Below, one piece after another: positions 8,944-17,041 of a DNA stretch of 64,000 bases. The notes beneath the pieces were generated by a model. That model saw nothing but the letters and a program-made list of their open reading frames with translations, made no database searches and was not told the DNA's origin. The stretch comes from Nitrosarchaeum sp. (GTDB taxonomy: Archaea > Thermoproteota > Nitrososphaeria > Nitrososphaerales > Nitrosopumilaceae), in NCBI RefSeq assembly GCF_035968265.1, contig NZ_JAVYIM010000002.1, forward strand, positions 62,001 through 126,000, in the 5' to 3' direction. Every line of letters starts with the position of its first letter. Position 1 is the stretch's first letter. A program made the translations under genes and the position numbers.

Positions 8944-9537
8944 ATGAAATTAATCCAAAAGTTTTCAAATTCATCACTTGCAAAAACTAGCACTCTTGTA
9001 TCTCTAGTTTCAGTGCTTGCAGTTGTCGGTCCTTTTGTAGTCGTATCTGCAGGTTTTTGGGATGCAATATCTCATCTTCAAAAAGAACCTGAATTCTTTT
9101 GGAGCATACAGCATATCGTTGTGTACACCGGAGTCTCAATAACTACAAGTGCATCTATAGTTGGAACTATTCTCTTACTTAGAAACTCTACAAAAAATTC
9201 TCTTAAAAATGGAATTGTTCTAGTAATTACTGGCTCACTAATTCAAATAGTGTCAGGATATGCAGATTCGCTTTCTCATGACCTTTTTGGAATTGATGGT
9301 TTGATATCTTGGTCTCATCAATCATTAGAATTTGGTCTAGTCTTATCTGCACTGGGCGGATTTCTAATACTAAAAAACCTAGAAAAAACAAAACTCAGAG
9401 TACTTGTTCCATTCTCAATTATTTCATTTTTGTTTTTTACAACTTGGTTAGTGTTTAATCTAGTGTTTATCTTTGGCCACACAATACAATGTCTTCCAGT
9501 TTACAAGATATTCTTATCTGGTTGTTCAATCCTGTAA
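8944..9537 (+). CDS. polytopic membrane protein, unknown function
   Basis: A 197-residue protein with about five hydrophobic segments (near residues 17-38, 57-80, 88-108, 125-145 and 155-178). Conserved-looking polar residues sit at the membrane edges: DAISHL, SIQHIVVY, DSLSHDLFG and SWSHQS. This spread of histidines could bind a metal or heme, but no family match is evident. The last 37 bases overlap the end of the convergent gene. The start is the ATG at 8944. Confidence 0.7.
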   Translation: MKLIQKFSNSSLAKTSTLVSLVSVLAVVGPFVVVSAGFWDAISHLQKEPEFFWSIQHIVVYTGVSITTSASIVGTILLLRNSTKNSLKNGIVLVITGSLIQIVSGYADSLSHDLFGIDGLISWSHQSLEFGLVLSALGGFLILKNLEKTKLRVLVPFSIISFLFFTTWLVFNLVFIFGHTIQCLPVYKIFLSGCSIL

Positions 9538-9992
9538 TTTTTTAATTTCATATATGATGAAAAAATAACCATTACTGCACCTACTAGTATAATTATTCCT
9601 GGGGGTATCATGACTTCAGAGCCTGCATCTCCTAACTCAATTTGCAAACTTGTTTGTTCTTTTGAAGGATTTGTAACTTTTACTGTATAACTTCCACTTT
9701 TCTCAAAGTCAAAATATCCAACAGACATTTTTGTCTGAACACTTTCTTCAGATATTATGTTCTGATTACTATCTAAAATTTGAACAAATATCTGCTCGCC
9801 GGTAAATTCTGGCATGAATACTTTGTAATATCCTATACCTTTACCCTCCAAATTCATCTTTAGATCATACGAATTTGATGATTCAAGTACAATTTCTTCA
9901 GATGTTCTGTCTCCTTGTAGAAAAATAAACGATATCCAAATCATTCCAATTACACATAATATCACACCAATTTTGAACAAAGAGAACTTCAA
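9501..9992 (-). CDS. small membrane protein with an extracytoplasmic beta domain
   Basis: About 164 residues. An N-terminal membrane segment (KIGVILCVIGMIWISFIFL) is followed by a beta-sandwich-like part of about 90 residues (FEKSGSYTVKVTNPS is typical of GOLD/P2-like domains) and a second membrane segment (IPPGIIILVGAVMVIFSSY) near the C-terminus. The open frame runs back through tRNA-Arg, so the start must lie below 10036; I choose TTG at 9992. The function is unknown. It overlaps the convergent membrane protein by 37 bp. Confidence 0.65.
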   Translation of the reverse strand: MKFSLFKIGVILCVIGMIWISFIFLQGDRTSEEIVLESSNSYDLKMNLEGKGIGYYKVFMPEFTGEQIFVQILDSNQNIISEESVQTKMSVGYFDFEKSGSYTVKVTNPSKEQTSLQIELGDAGSEVMIPPGIIILVGAVMVIFSSYMKLKNYRIEQPDKNIL

Positions 9993-10035
9993 TTCATCAA
10001 GTATGTGGATTGTTTGTTTAATAAAATAATCTAAG

Positions 10036-10110
10036 AGGGCTCGGAGGGCTTCGATCCCTCGACCTAGCGGTTCGAAGCCGCTCGCACTATCCAGACTGTG
10101 CAACGAGTCC
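10036..10110 (-). tRNA. tRNA-Arg (anticodon UCG)
   Basis: A cloverleaf folds on the minus strand: D-stem GCAC/GTGC, anticodon stem AGCGG/CCGCT around loop CTTCGAA (anticodon TCG, reads CGA), T-stem GAGGG/CCCTC. Two features are odd. The acceptor GGACTCG/CGAGCCC has an A3-C70 mismatch. The T-loop reads ATCGAAG, lacking the usual T54 and T60. The two protein genes on either side have open frames that run through it, so both protein starts were moved out of the tRNA. Confidence 0.85.
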
Positions 10111-10154
10111 AAACAAGTAAGAATTTAACAGGCCTAAATATCTGTCTAGGTACT

Positions 10155-11327
10155 TTGAAAATATCAAAAAAAGTAGCAGGAGTTGAATATGCAATCAGGG
10201 ATATTGTTCTAGCTGCAAGAAAAGTTGAAGAAAAAGGAATGAAAGTTGATTATCTCAACATTGGTGATCCTGTACAATTTGGTTTTCAACCTCCTAATAA
10301 TGTAAAAGAGGCAATGATAAATGCAATAAGAAACGGTGAAAATTTTTATTCCTCATCAGAAGGTCTCAAAGAACTACGAGTAGAAATTGCAAAAAAAGAA
10401 AATGTAAAAGGATTATCAATTTCACATGATGACGTTTTAATCACAAATGGAGTTTCTGAAGGACTCGACATGGTCATATCATCTATTGTTGAAGAAGGCG
10501 ATGAAGTTCTCTTGCCTGGTCCATACTATCCACCATATGCCTCATACGTTAGATTACACGGTGGAATCCCCGTAGAGTTTGCAGTGGATTTGGATAACTC
10601 TACGCCTGATATTGAAGATATTAAATCAAAGATTACTTCAAAAACTATTGCTATATGCTTAATCAGCCCAAATAATCCAACAGGTGTTGTATTTAATGAA
10701 TCATCATTAAAAAAATTAGTAGAGATTGCAAATCAACATAATCTATACATCATATGTGATGAGATTTATGATCAAATAATTTTTGATCAAAAGTTTGTAG
10801 GGATTGGTAAAGTTGCCGGAGATTCACCAGTTATTGTTCTAAATGGATTCTCAAAAGTTCATCTAATGTCTGGATGGAGAATTGGATACATTGCATTTAA
10901 CCAGTCATCAAAACTTGATGCACTACGAGAAAATCTCCCAAAACTTGCACGAGTAAGAATTGCTAGCAATCTTCCAGTACAGCATGCTGCATTAGAGTCG
11001 CTGCGAGGACCACAAGGATACATCACCGAATTTGTATCTGAATTAAAAAAACGCCGAGATCTTGTTGTAAAACGACTCAATGAAATGCCTGGTTTGTCTT
11101 GTCCTAATCCAAAAGGTGCGTTCTATGCTTTTCCAAAAATTGAAGACAATAAATTTGGAACAGATAAAGAATTTGTACAAAAACTTTTAGAAACAAAAGG
11201 TGTCTTGACTGTACATGGTTCTGGATTTGGAGAAAAATATGGTAGTGGACACTTTAGATTAGTGTATTTACCAAGTCTTGAAATTTTAGATTCGGCAATG
11301 AATAAAATCGAAGATTTTGTCAGCTAA
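10155..11327 (+). CDS. class I/II PLP-dependent aminotransferase (alanine transaminase-like)
   Basis: 390 residues of a fold-type I aminotransferase. SPNNPTG near the middle, CDEIYD and the PLP-binding lysine in NGFSKVHLMSGWRIGY are all present. The N-terminal KISKKVAGVEYAIRDI and the LNIGDPVQFGFQPP segment match archaeal alanine-forming or aspartate-type transaminases. I place the start at TTG 10155, because the longer frame from 10098 would run into tRNA-Arg on the other strand. It moves amino groups between glutamate and keto acids; the exact substrate is not determined. Its end overlaps the next gene by 4 bp, tail to tail. Confidence 0.88.
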   Translation: MKISKKVAGVEYAIRDIVLAARKVEEKGMKVDYLNIGDPVQFGFQPPNNVKEAMINAIRNGENFYSSSEGLKELRVEIAKKENVKGLSISHDDVLITNGVSEGLDMVISSIVEEGDEVLLPGPYYPPYASYVRLHGGIPVEFAVDLDNSTPDIEDIKSKITSKTIAICLISPNNPTGVVFNESSLKKLVEIANQHNLYIICDEIYDQIIFDQKFVGIGKVAGDSPVIVLNGFSKVHLMSGWRIGYIAFNQSSKLDALRENLPKLARVRIASNLPVQHAALESLRGPQGYITEFVSELKKRRDLVVKRLNEMPGLSCPNPKGAFYAFPKIEDNKFGTDKEFVQKLLETKGVLTVHGSGFGEKYGSGHFRLVYLPSLEILDSAMNKIEDFVS

Positions 11328-11719
11328 TAACTCCAAATTGAAAACTTTTCTGGAATTATCTCTATAATACAATCTGTATTATCTAATAGTTCTACTGCAG
11401 ATTTGTTTTGTAAACTTTTAAAATATCTTGCAAGTATTTTTTTTGCAATTTTTTTTACTTTGTTATTTTCCAAAATGATATTTGCATTTCCATGTCCCAT
11501 CACACCAAAAATTGGAGAATTCACTCCCACATCTACACAAAATGCAACTTTGTTATTTTTTTTAATATTTTGCGCCTTTTTGGTTTTGGTGTTTGTGCCT
11601 ATGTAGATTTTTTTTGAACTATACAAATACCATACAGGTACTACATGTGGAATTTTACTTCCTATTGTTGTAAGGTGTAAAATTTTTTGGGTTTTTAAAA
11701 ATTCATCTTTGCGGTTCAT
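11324..11719 (-). CDS. pyridoxamine 5'-phosphate oxidase-like FMN-binding protein
   Basis: A 131-residue split-barrel protein. ILHLTTIGSKIPHVVPVWYLY and the later KIYIGTNTKTKKAQNIKKN and VAFCVDV strands match the PNPOx-like flavin/F420-binding family. In archaea such small proteins often use F420 or FMN to reduce small molecules. Its neighbour in the same orientation, the F420:NADP reductase, makes an F420-linked activity reasonable (inference). The start overlaps the end of the upstream two-helix membrane protein by 17 bp, so the three minus-strand genes from 12617 to 11324 probably form an operon. Confidence 0.78.
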   Translation of the reverse strand: MNRKDEFLKTQKILHLTTIGSKIPHVVPVWYLYSSKKIYIGTNTKTKKAQNIKKNNKVAFCVDVGVNSPIFGVMGHGNANIILENNKVKKIAKKILARYFKSLQNKSAVELLDNTDCIIEIIPEKFSIWSY

Positions 11720-11936
11720 GATTTCTAAATCCTAGTAGTATCATAAAAATCCCAAAGCCAATCATGCCTACTGATACTTTTTCATTGGTAAATTCCGAAT
11801 TTAAAATAAAATCTTCTACAAATTCTGGTCCCCAAAGTATTATTTGTCTAACAAGAACTATTCCTGCCATAATTAAAAACAAAGAGCCAACTGCAGTATA
11901 CCAGTTTCTTCCCCTTCGAAAATACTCGTGACTCAT
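11703..11936 (-). CDS. small two-helix membrane protein
   Basis: 77 residues with two membrane segments (YTAVGSLFLIMAGIVLVRQI and VGMIGFGIFMILLGF) joined by an acidic loop, and a basic N-terminus (YFRRGRNW). No family is recognised. It lies 9 bp downstream of the F420:NADP reductase and overlaps the flavin-type protein by 17 bp, which suggests co-expression with both. Confidence 0.6.
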   Translation of the reverse strand: MSHEYFRRGRNWYTAVGSLFLIMAGIVLVRQIILWGPEFVEDFILNSEFTNEKVSVGMIGFGIFMILLGFRNHEPQR

Positions 11937-11945
11937 TGATAATAC

Positions 11946-12617
11946 TTAGATGATTTTGATACCTGGATTTTTTATTTTATTTCGTATCATTGCATTTAGC
12001 AATAATGGTGTTGATATCTCTGCAAGATATGATAATTCTCCTGGTCCCAAATAAATTGGTCTTAACCCTTTGATTTCATTGATCAAACCATTTACCACCT
12101 CAATTGCATCTTTATCATCACCGCATACAAAAATATCATAATCAAGTACCATTGTTGGATTAACAAGCTTCTTTTCTGAAATCACATGAAATGCTGAAAC
12201 CAACTTTGATTTATTTTTCATATGTTTTAAAACAAGTTGATAAGAAAACGGTTTATTCTCTTTAATTGGAATAAACTCAAATCCTACATCTGTTTTTATC
12301 ATTGGAACAATTGGAGATACAACTACACAACTATCTTTAACTTGAGATAAAACTTCTGAGCAAACTGAATCAATGTTTTCATAAGGAATTGATAAAATCA
12401 AAACATCGCTGTCTTTTGCAACTGAGATGTTGTCATTGCCTGTAATTGTTCCATTAATCTGTCCAAATGACTCCTTTGCAATGTTTGTATATTCATTTGC
12501 AGATTCTGATGCCCTCTTGGCATCCCTTGATCCTACAATTACATTGTGATTTTGTGACCATCTGAGAGCAAATCCTTTTCCCATTCCTCCAGTTCCACCA
12601 ATAATTCCAATCTTCAT
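11946..12617 (-). CDS. npdG: F420-dependent NADP reductase
   Basis: 223 residues matching the NpdG/Fno family, which passes hydride between reduced F420 and NADP. The N-terminal Rossmann motif IGIIGGTGGMGKGFALRW is almost diagnostic, followed by VIVGSRDAKRA, where the arginine of SRD usually reads the NADP phosphate. ILSIPYENI and the C-terminal helices around GPGELSYLAEIST complete the fold. It is the first gene of a minus-strand set with a small membrane protein and a flavin-type oxidoreductase. Thaumarchaea make F420, which agrees with this assignment. Confidence 0.88.
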   Translation of the reverse strand: MKIGIIGGTGGMGKGFALRWSQNHNVIVGSRDAKRASESANEYTNIAKESFGQINGTITGNDNISVAKDSDVLILSIPYENIDSVCSEVLSQVKDSCVVVSPIVPMIKTDVGFEFIPIKENKPFSYQLVLKHMKNKSKLVSAFHVISEKKLVNPTMVLDYDIFVCGDDKDAIEVVNGLINEIKGLRPIYLGPGELSYLAEISTPLLLNAMIRNKIKNPGIKII

Positions 12618-12667
12618 GATATTCTTCTGAGAATCTTATTATTATCTTTATTTGACATCCGATCATA

Positions 12668-13291
12668 TTGGGCTCAGTTATTTTTCTACGACACGGTCAA
12701 GCTAAAAATAACATAGAAAGAATTCTTACTGGAAGAACTCCTAATATTCCATTAACTGAAAAAGGAATTGATCAGGCAGAAAAGACAGCAAAATTCTTAG
12801 AGCAAATGAACATATCTGCAATTTATTCTAGTCCTATAGAAAGAGCAAAGCACACTGCAGAAATTGTTGCTAAACATAATTCTCTTGATGTAGTAACTGA
12901 TGATAGATTAATTGAACTTGATATGGGAAAATTTACTGGTGTGCCTTACGATGATATTTTTACTAGTCATGGAAATGTTTTCATGAAATTCTATAATGGA
13001 GAATTAGAAATCGCCCATAATGGTGTTGAGACTTTCTCTGAAGTTAAAAAACGTGTACTAAGTATTGTTGATCATGTGATTGAAAAACATCCTGATCAAA
13101 ATGTTGTACTTGTAACTCATATGGACCCAATCAAAGCAATGTTAGCTACAGTAGTTGATCTTTCTCCTACAAATCTATTTGAATTAATTATTGCAAATGC
13201 CTCATTGAATATCTTTAGAGAATACAACCGTAAATTTTCAATTTCTGGAATCAATGTGATGGATCCATCTCGTTTCAATCATGATTGGTAA
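12668..13291 (+). CDS. histidine phosphatase / phosphoglycerate mutase-like protein
   Basis: 207 residues with the RHG signature (FLRHGQAKNNI) at the N-terminus, where the histidine takes the phosphate, plus the supporting ERAKHTA segment and the second histidine in VTHMDP. This is the dPGM/phosphatase superfamily; the substrate cannot be read. The start is TTG at 12668, since no ATG lies closer. It is divergent from npdG and ends 57 bp before the terminal oxidase operon. Confidence 0.82.
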   Translation: MGSVIFLRHGQAKNNIERILTGRTPNIPLTEKGIDQAEKTAKFLEQMNISAIYSSPIERAKHTAEIVAKHNSLDVVTDDRLIELDMGKFTGVPYDDIFTSHGNVFMKFYNGELEIAHNGVETFSEVKKRVLSIVDHVIEKHPDQNVVLVTHMDPIKAMLATVVDLSPTNLFELIIANASLNIFREYNRKFSISGINVMDPSRFNHDW

Positions 13292-13310
13292 CTAATAATC
13301 TTGAAAACCC

Positions 13311-13318
13311 TTAAATAG
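13311..13318 (+). promoter_or_regulatory. TATA-like box of the oxidase operon
   Basis: TTAAATAG follows an A-rich BRE-like stretch (GAAAACCC). A start site about 26 nt downstream would fall near 13340, just before the ATG at 13348, giving a very short leader as is common in archaea. Confidence 0.5.
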
Positions 13319-13347
13319 AAATTACAGACCACGTTTCTCAACCGCTA

Positions 13348-13611
13348 ATGAAGAGTATATTTGGTCTATTCTTAGTATTGGCAATTTTGGTAATCATTCC
13401 AGCAGCTGAATACGCATTTGCTGCAGGTGATGAACCAGGTGAATATCTTGATCGTAGAGTAGTAATTTGGAATTTATTTTATCGAATGATGACTGTGGCA
13501 TTTACAGTGGGCGCAGTTGTATCTGGAACTATAATTTGGCTATGCTGGAGATTTAGAGAATCAAATCCAAAAGCCACTCCAACTCCGTATGAAAAGGAAG
13601 GAGTTTGGTAA
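13348..13611 (+). CDS. terminal oxidase small membrane subunit (subunit II N-terminal part)
   Basis: 87 residues with a signal or anchor helix (about 1-25, ending EYAFA) and a second membrane helix (FTVGAVVSGTIIWLCWRF). It resembles the transmembrane hairpin of cytochrome oxidase subunit II without the CuA domain, which is encoded by the next gene starting 2 bp after this stop. It probably helps anchor the copper domain to subunit I. It is the first gene of the oxidase operon. Confidence 0.75.
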   Translation: MKSIFGLFLVLAILVIIPAAEYAFAAGDEPGEYLDRRVVIWNLFYRMMTVAFTVGAVVSGTIIWLCWRFRESNPKATPTPYEKEGVW

Positions 13612-13613
13612 AA

Positions 13614-14045
13614 ATGGGACATCATTCTAACTGGCCAGAATGGGTTTACGTTGGAGTTGTAATTGCACTAATGTGTTGGGTAGGTGCAGAAGCTTGGAAT
13701 GCAGAAAGACTTGTAGAACACGTTCCAGCAGATGCTGAAGTTATCAAAGTCACTGGACAACAATGGTTCTGGACATTTGAACATGAAGACGGAACAAAAG
13801 AAATTGGTGAATTACATGTTAAAGTCGGAAAAGCTTACAAATTTGAAATAATGTCAAAAGATGTCAATCACTCATTTAACATTCATGATTATGTTGTATT
13901 GATGGATGCAGTACCTGGTAGAGTAAATACTGTATGGTTTGCTCCAATGGAAGTTGGTGAGCATGACATTCAATGCAGAGAATATTGTGGACTAATTCAC
14001 TATAACATGCGTGGTAAACTAATCATAGAGGATGATTCATCTTGA
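13614..14045 (+). CDS. coxB: heme-copper oxidase subunit II with CuA site
   Basis: 143 residues. One membrane helix (WVYVGVVIALMCWVGAEAW) is followed by a cupredoxin domain. QQWFWTFEHEDG is the aromatic motif typical of subunit II. The CuA ligands are present: the histidine in VNHSFNIHD and the CREYCGLIHYNM cluster, which gives the two cysteines, the bridging glutamate, a histidine and a methionine. It receives electrons from a copper protein and passes them to subunit I. The ATG at 13614 is preferred over TTG 13605, which would overlap the upstream gene. Confidence 0.93.
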   Translation: MGHHSNWPEWVYVGVVIALMCWVGAEAWNAERLVEHVPADAEVIKVTGQQWFWTFEHEDGTKEIGELHVKVGKAYKFEIMSKDVNHSFNIHDYVVLMDAVPGRVNTVWFAPMEVGEHDIQCREYCGLIHYNMRGKLIIEDDSS

Positions 14046-14088
14046 TGCTAACCCTTTTATCTAAACTTTCAAGTGAGGAGAATTATCA

Positions 14089-15618
14089 ATGGTTCTAGAA
14101 TTACAAAAGCCACGTCCAATTTGGCAAATAATGTTTTCAACACATCATACTGATGTAGGTTTGCTATACCTCATTACATCACTTGCATTCTTGTTTATGG
14201 GTGGTGCATTAGCACTTGCAATTAGAGCAGAACTGTTCTTCCCAGGTTCACAAATTATTGCCGACTCTATGACCTTTAACAGAATTTTTACCGTACATGG
14301 AACAACACTGATCTTCTTGTTTATCATACCATTTGCATCTGCAGTTGGTAACTACTTTGTACCAATCATGGTACGATACAAAGACATGGCATATCCAAAA
14401 TTAAATGCAATAGCATTTTGGATGATTCCTCCTTCTGGTGCTTTAATTTGGTTAGGCTTTGCCGACTTTACTTGGTATGCAACTCCACCATATTCTATTA
14501 TCAGCGCACCTGGTCCTGCAGCAGATATGTGGATATTTGGACTAAAGATTCTGGGAGTATCTTCAGTGTTAGGAGCAATTAATTTTGTCGTTACTATTTT
14601 AAAATGTAAACATCCAGACATGTCAATTGGACAGGTACCATTACTTGCTTGGTCATTTTTAACATCATCTTTAATCATTATCGTTGCAATTCCAACATTT
14701 GCTGCAGCCTTGTTGATGTTGCTAACTGACAGATTAGGCGTCTCTGGATTCTTTAATCCAGCAATGGGTGGAGATCCAATTGCATACGCTCACTTGTTTT
14801 GGTTTACATTCCATCCTGAAGTGTATGTGCTAGTTATTCCAGCAATCGGAATGATGTATGAAATTATTCCAAGATTCTCAAGAAAACCAATCTTTAGTCA
14901 CAGTTCTGGAATCTTTGCTTTTGTATTGTTATCTGTGGTAAGTTTCTCATCTTGGGCTCATCACATGTATGCTACAGGAATGTCATTTACTGAAAAAACT
15001 GTATTTATGATTGGAACGCTAGCTGCAGTACCGGCATCTGCAATGCACGTCTTTAACTTTATTGCAACAATGTGGAATGGTAGAATAAAGTTTGCAACAC
15101 CAATGATGTGGGCAGTTGGAGGAATCGCATTATTCTTCTCAGCAGGAGCAGGTGGTGTAGTAAATGCTGCAATGCCACTTGACTTTCAGACACATGACAG
15201 CTATTGGGTAGTTGGTCACTTCCACCTATTTGTAATGGGAACAATTGCATTTGGCTCTATAGGTTATCTATACTACATGTTCCCATATGTTACCGGTAGA
15301 ATGTATAATGAAAATATGGGTAAAGTTCACTTTGTAATGTCATTTGTAGGAACAGTTTTAGTATTTTTCACACAACACGTCCTTGGTCTATATGGAATGC
15401 CAAGAAGAGTCTTCGATTATCCACCAATCCCAGAATGGATTACTATGAACCAAATTGCTTCTGTAGGTGCAATGATCATTGGTACTAGTATGGTAATATT
15501 TTTGATAAATATGATTTATAGTTCTGCAAAAGGAAAGTTAGCAGATACAGATGATCCATTCAACTTGGGTGGTAAATACTATTATCCATTTGAATCAAAG
15601 AACCCACATCATAATTAG
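14089..15618 (+). CDS. coxA: heme-copper oxidase subunit I (A-type)
   Basis: 509 residues with about 12 membrane helices. It holds the heme/CuB reaction centre that reduces oxygen to water. The cross-linked His-Tyr pair is seen in FHPEVYVLVIP near residue 243, the CuB histidine pair in SWAHHMYATG, and the heme histidines in VVGHFHLFVMG. The TVHGTTLIFLF segment carries a further heme ligand. HPEVY is the A-family pattern. It is the catalytic core of the operon and starts 43 bp after subunit II. Confidence 0.95.
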   Translation: MVLELQKPRPIWQIMFSTHHTDVGLLYLITSLAFLFMGGALALAIRAELFFPGSQIIADSMTFNRIFTVHGTTLIFLFIIPFASAVGNYFVPIMVRYKDMAYPKLNAIAFWMIPPSGALIWLGFADFTWYATPPYSIISAPGPAADMWIFGLKILGVSSVLGAINFVVTILKCKHPDMSIGQVPLLAWSFLTSSLIIIVAIPTFAAALLMLLTDRLGVSGFFNPAMGGDPIAYAHLFWFTFHPEVYVLVIPAIGMMYEIIPRFSRKPIFSHSSGIFAFVLLSVVSFSSWAHHMYATGMSFTEKTVFMIGTLAAVPASAMHVFNFIATMWNGRIKFATPMMWAVGGIALFFSAGAGGVVNAAMPLDFQTHDSYWVVGHFHLFVMGTIAFGSIGYLYYMFPYVTGRMYNENMGKVHFVMSFVGTVLVFFTQHVLGLYGMPRRVFDYPPIPEWITMNQIASVGAMIIGTSMVIFLINMIYSSAKGKLADTDDPFNLGGKYYYPFESKNPHHN

Positions 15619-15630
15619 GAGAAATATGAA

Positions 15631-16596
15631 ATGAATCAAGATAATCAAAATATTTACAGAACAACCCCTGCAAGAACTGGAAAAATGATGGCAATAATGT
15701 TGGGAATTTGTATTGTTGGCGGTGCAATATTTTTTAGCATGTGGGATTACTGGACATCTGCTCCAGCACCTGTAGTTGCACTAATGGCAGGTGAATCTGA
15801 ACATGGACTTCAACCAGGTGTAGCAACTGGAAAACACATGGAAATGTCTTTGAACTTTGTTGAATCATCTGATTTTAGAACATTGGCGTTTAACGCATTA
15901 CCTGGCGAAGAAGGACACAATCCTGTAATTAATGCAAATGTTGGCGACGAAATTGTTTTTAATGTTGCAAATGCAGGCAAATCATTTCATGCATTTGGTG
16001 TAACCAAAGCATCTGAAGGCTTTTCTGGAATTATTTCAGGAAGTGAAATCGCATCTGCAAATAATCCATTAAAACCTGGCGAAGATGGAATGTCTGAATT
16101 TATTCCAGCTGAGGAAGGAACTTACTATTACATTTGTACAGTTCCAGGTCACAGAGAACAAGGAATGGTTGGAGAGATTATAGTGAGTGCAGCAGAAGCC
16201 GGAGAAGCACCAAAAGCTGCAGCAGCCCCAACTGGCGTTCACCATGATTTTAGTGTAGACTTTGTTGAATCATCTGATTTTAGAACATTGGCGTTTAACG
16301 CATTACCTGGCGAAGAAGGACACAATCCTGAATTTCGTGTAAACTCTGGTGACGAAGTAACTTTCTCTACAGTCAATAAAGGAAAGTCATTTCATGCTTT
16401 TGGGATTGCCTCAGATCCAGAAAATTTCAATAATATACTTTGGAATTCTGCTATTGCATCTCCAAATAATCCATTAAAACCAGGTCAAGATGGTAGTGTT
16501 ACATTTACTGCAGGTGCACCAGGAACCTATTATTACATCTGTACAGTTCCAGGACATGCATTGCAAGGAATGCAAGGTTCATTCATAGTAGAATAG
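15631..16596 (+). CDS. membrane-anchored double cupredoxin (plastocyanin-like) oxidase subunit
   Basis: 321 residues: one N-terminal membrane anchor (MAIMLGICIVGGAIFFSMWDYW) and two plastocyanin-like domains, about 70-190 and 205-321. Each has a complete type 1 copper set: KSFHAFG (His) and YYYICTVPGH followed by QGM (Cys, His, Met). The two domains begin with the same 24-residue stretch, which reflects a 72-bp perfect DNA duplication. It should carry electrons to the CuA centre of the preceding subunit. Thaumarchaea rely on copper proteins rather than c-type cytochromes for this step (established knowledge). The start is ATG 15631, 12 bp after subunit I. Confidence 0.9.
   Translation: MNQDNQNIYRTTPARTGKMMAIMLGICIVGGAIFFSMWDYWTSAPAPVVALMAGESEHGLQPGVATGKHMEMSLNFVESSDFRTLAFNALPGEEGHNPVINANVGDEIVFNVANAGKSFHAFGVTKASEGFSGIISGSEIASANNPLKPGEDGMSEFIPAEEGTYYYICTVPGHREQGMVGEIIVSAAEAGEAPKAAAAPTGVHHDFSVDFVESSDFRTLAFNALPGEEGHNPEFRVNSGDEVTFSTVNKGKSFHAFGIASDPENFNNILWNSAIASPNNPLKPGQDGSVTFTAGAPGTYYYICTVPGHALQGMQGSFIVE
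15854..15925 (+). repeat. 72-bp perfect direct repeat, copy 1
   Basis: Identical to 16259-16330, with an offset of 405 bp (135 codons, in frame). It encodes the start of the first cupredoxin domain. The surrounding domain sequence is clearly more diverged, so this block has been copied recently or kept identical by gene conversion. Confidence 0.9.
16259..16330 (+). repeat. 72-bp perfect direct repeat, copy 2
   Basis: Second copy of the 15854-15925 block, at the start of the second cupredoxin domain of the same gene. Confidence 0.9.
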
Positions 16597-16597
16597 A

Positions 16598-17041
16598 TTG
16601 GCTCTAAAATATCTAGCATTAGCATCATTAATTATTTTGTATTCTCTTATGTTTATTGGTGGATACATTTCATCGGCTGGACTTGGATTAACATGTCCTG
16701 AATGGCCATTATGTCCAAATGGAATAATGCCAAATGAAGAATATTTTATTGAATGGACTCATAGATTGATTGCTGCAACTACTGGCGCTCTTGTAATTGC
16801 AACTACCGTAGGAAGCTGGATTAACAAAAATGCTGGACGAAAGATACGATTTACTAGCACTTTTGCATCTACACTTGTAGTTACTCAAATCACACTTGGT
16901 GCACTAGTAATTGATCTCAAACTACACGCCGTACTTGTTGCAATTCACTTAGGTGTTGGAATACTGTTATTTTCAATGGTTTTACTAACTACATTATTTG
17001 CATTTAGAATTGCAAAAAAACCCATTGAATCTACAGTTTAG
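16598..17041 (+). CDS. ctaA: half-length heme A synthase (CtaA/COX15-like)
   Basis: 147 residues with four membrane helices, half the size of bacterial CtaA. LGLTCPEWPLCPNG supplies the cysteine pair and acidic residue of the external loop; EWTHRL and VAIHLGVG supply the two heme-ligand histidines of one four-helix bundle. Half-length archaeal forms are known and probably act as dimers. It should oxidise heme O to heme A for subunit I, and its place at the end of the oxidase operon fits. The start is TTG at 16598, one base after the previous stop codon. Confidence 0.87.
   Translation: MALKYLALASLIILYSLMFIGGYISSAGLGLTCPEWPLCPNGIMPNEEYFIEWTHRLIAATTGALVIATTVGSWINKNAGRKIRFTSTFASTLVVTQITLGALVIDLKLHAVLVAIHLGVGILLFSMVLLTTLFAFRIAKKPIESTV

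Noticed and set aside
15854-16330. CRISPR-like or other intergenic repeat array
   Set aside because: The repeats are in frame within one coding gene, with only two copies. No CRISPR array was seen anywhere in the window.
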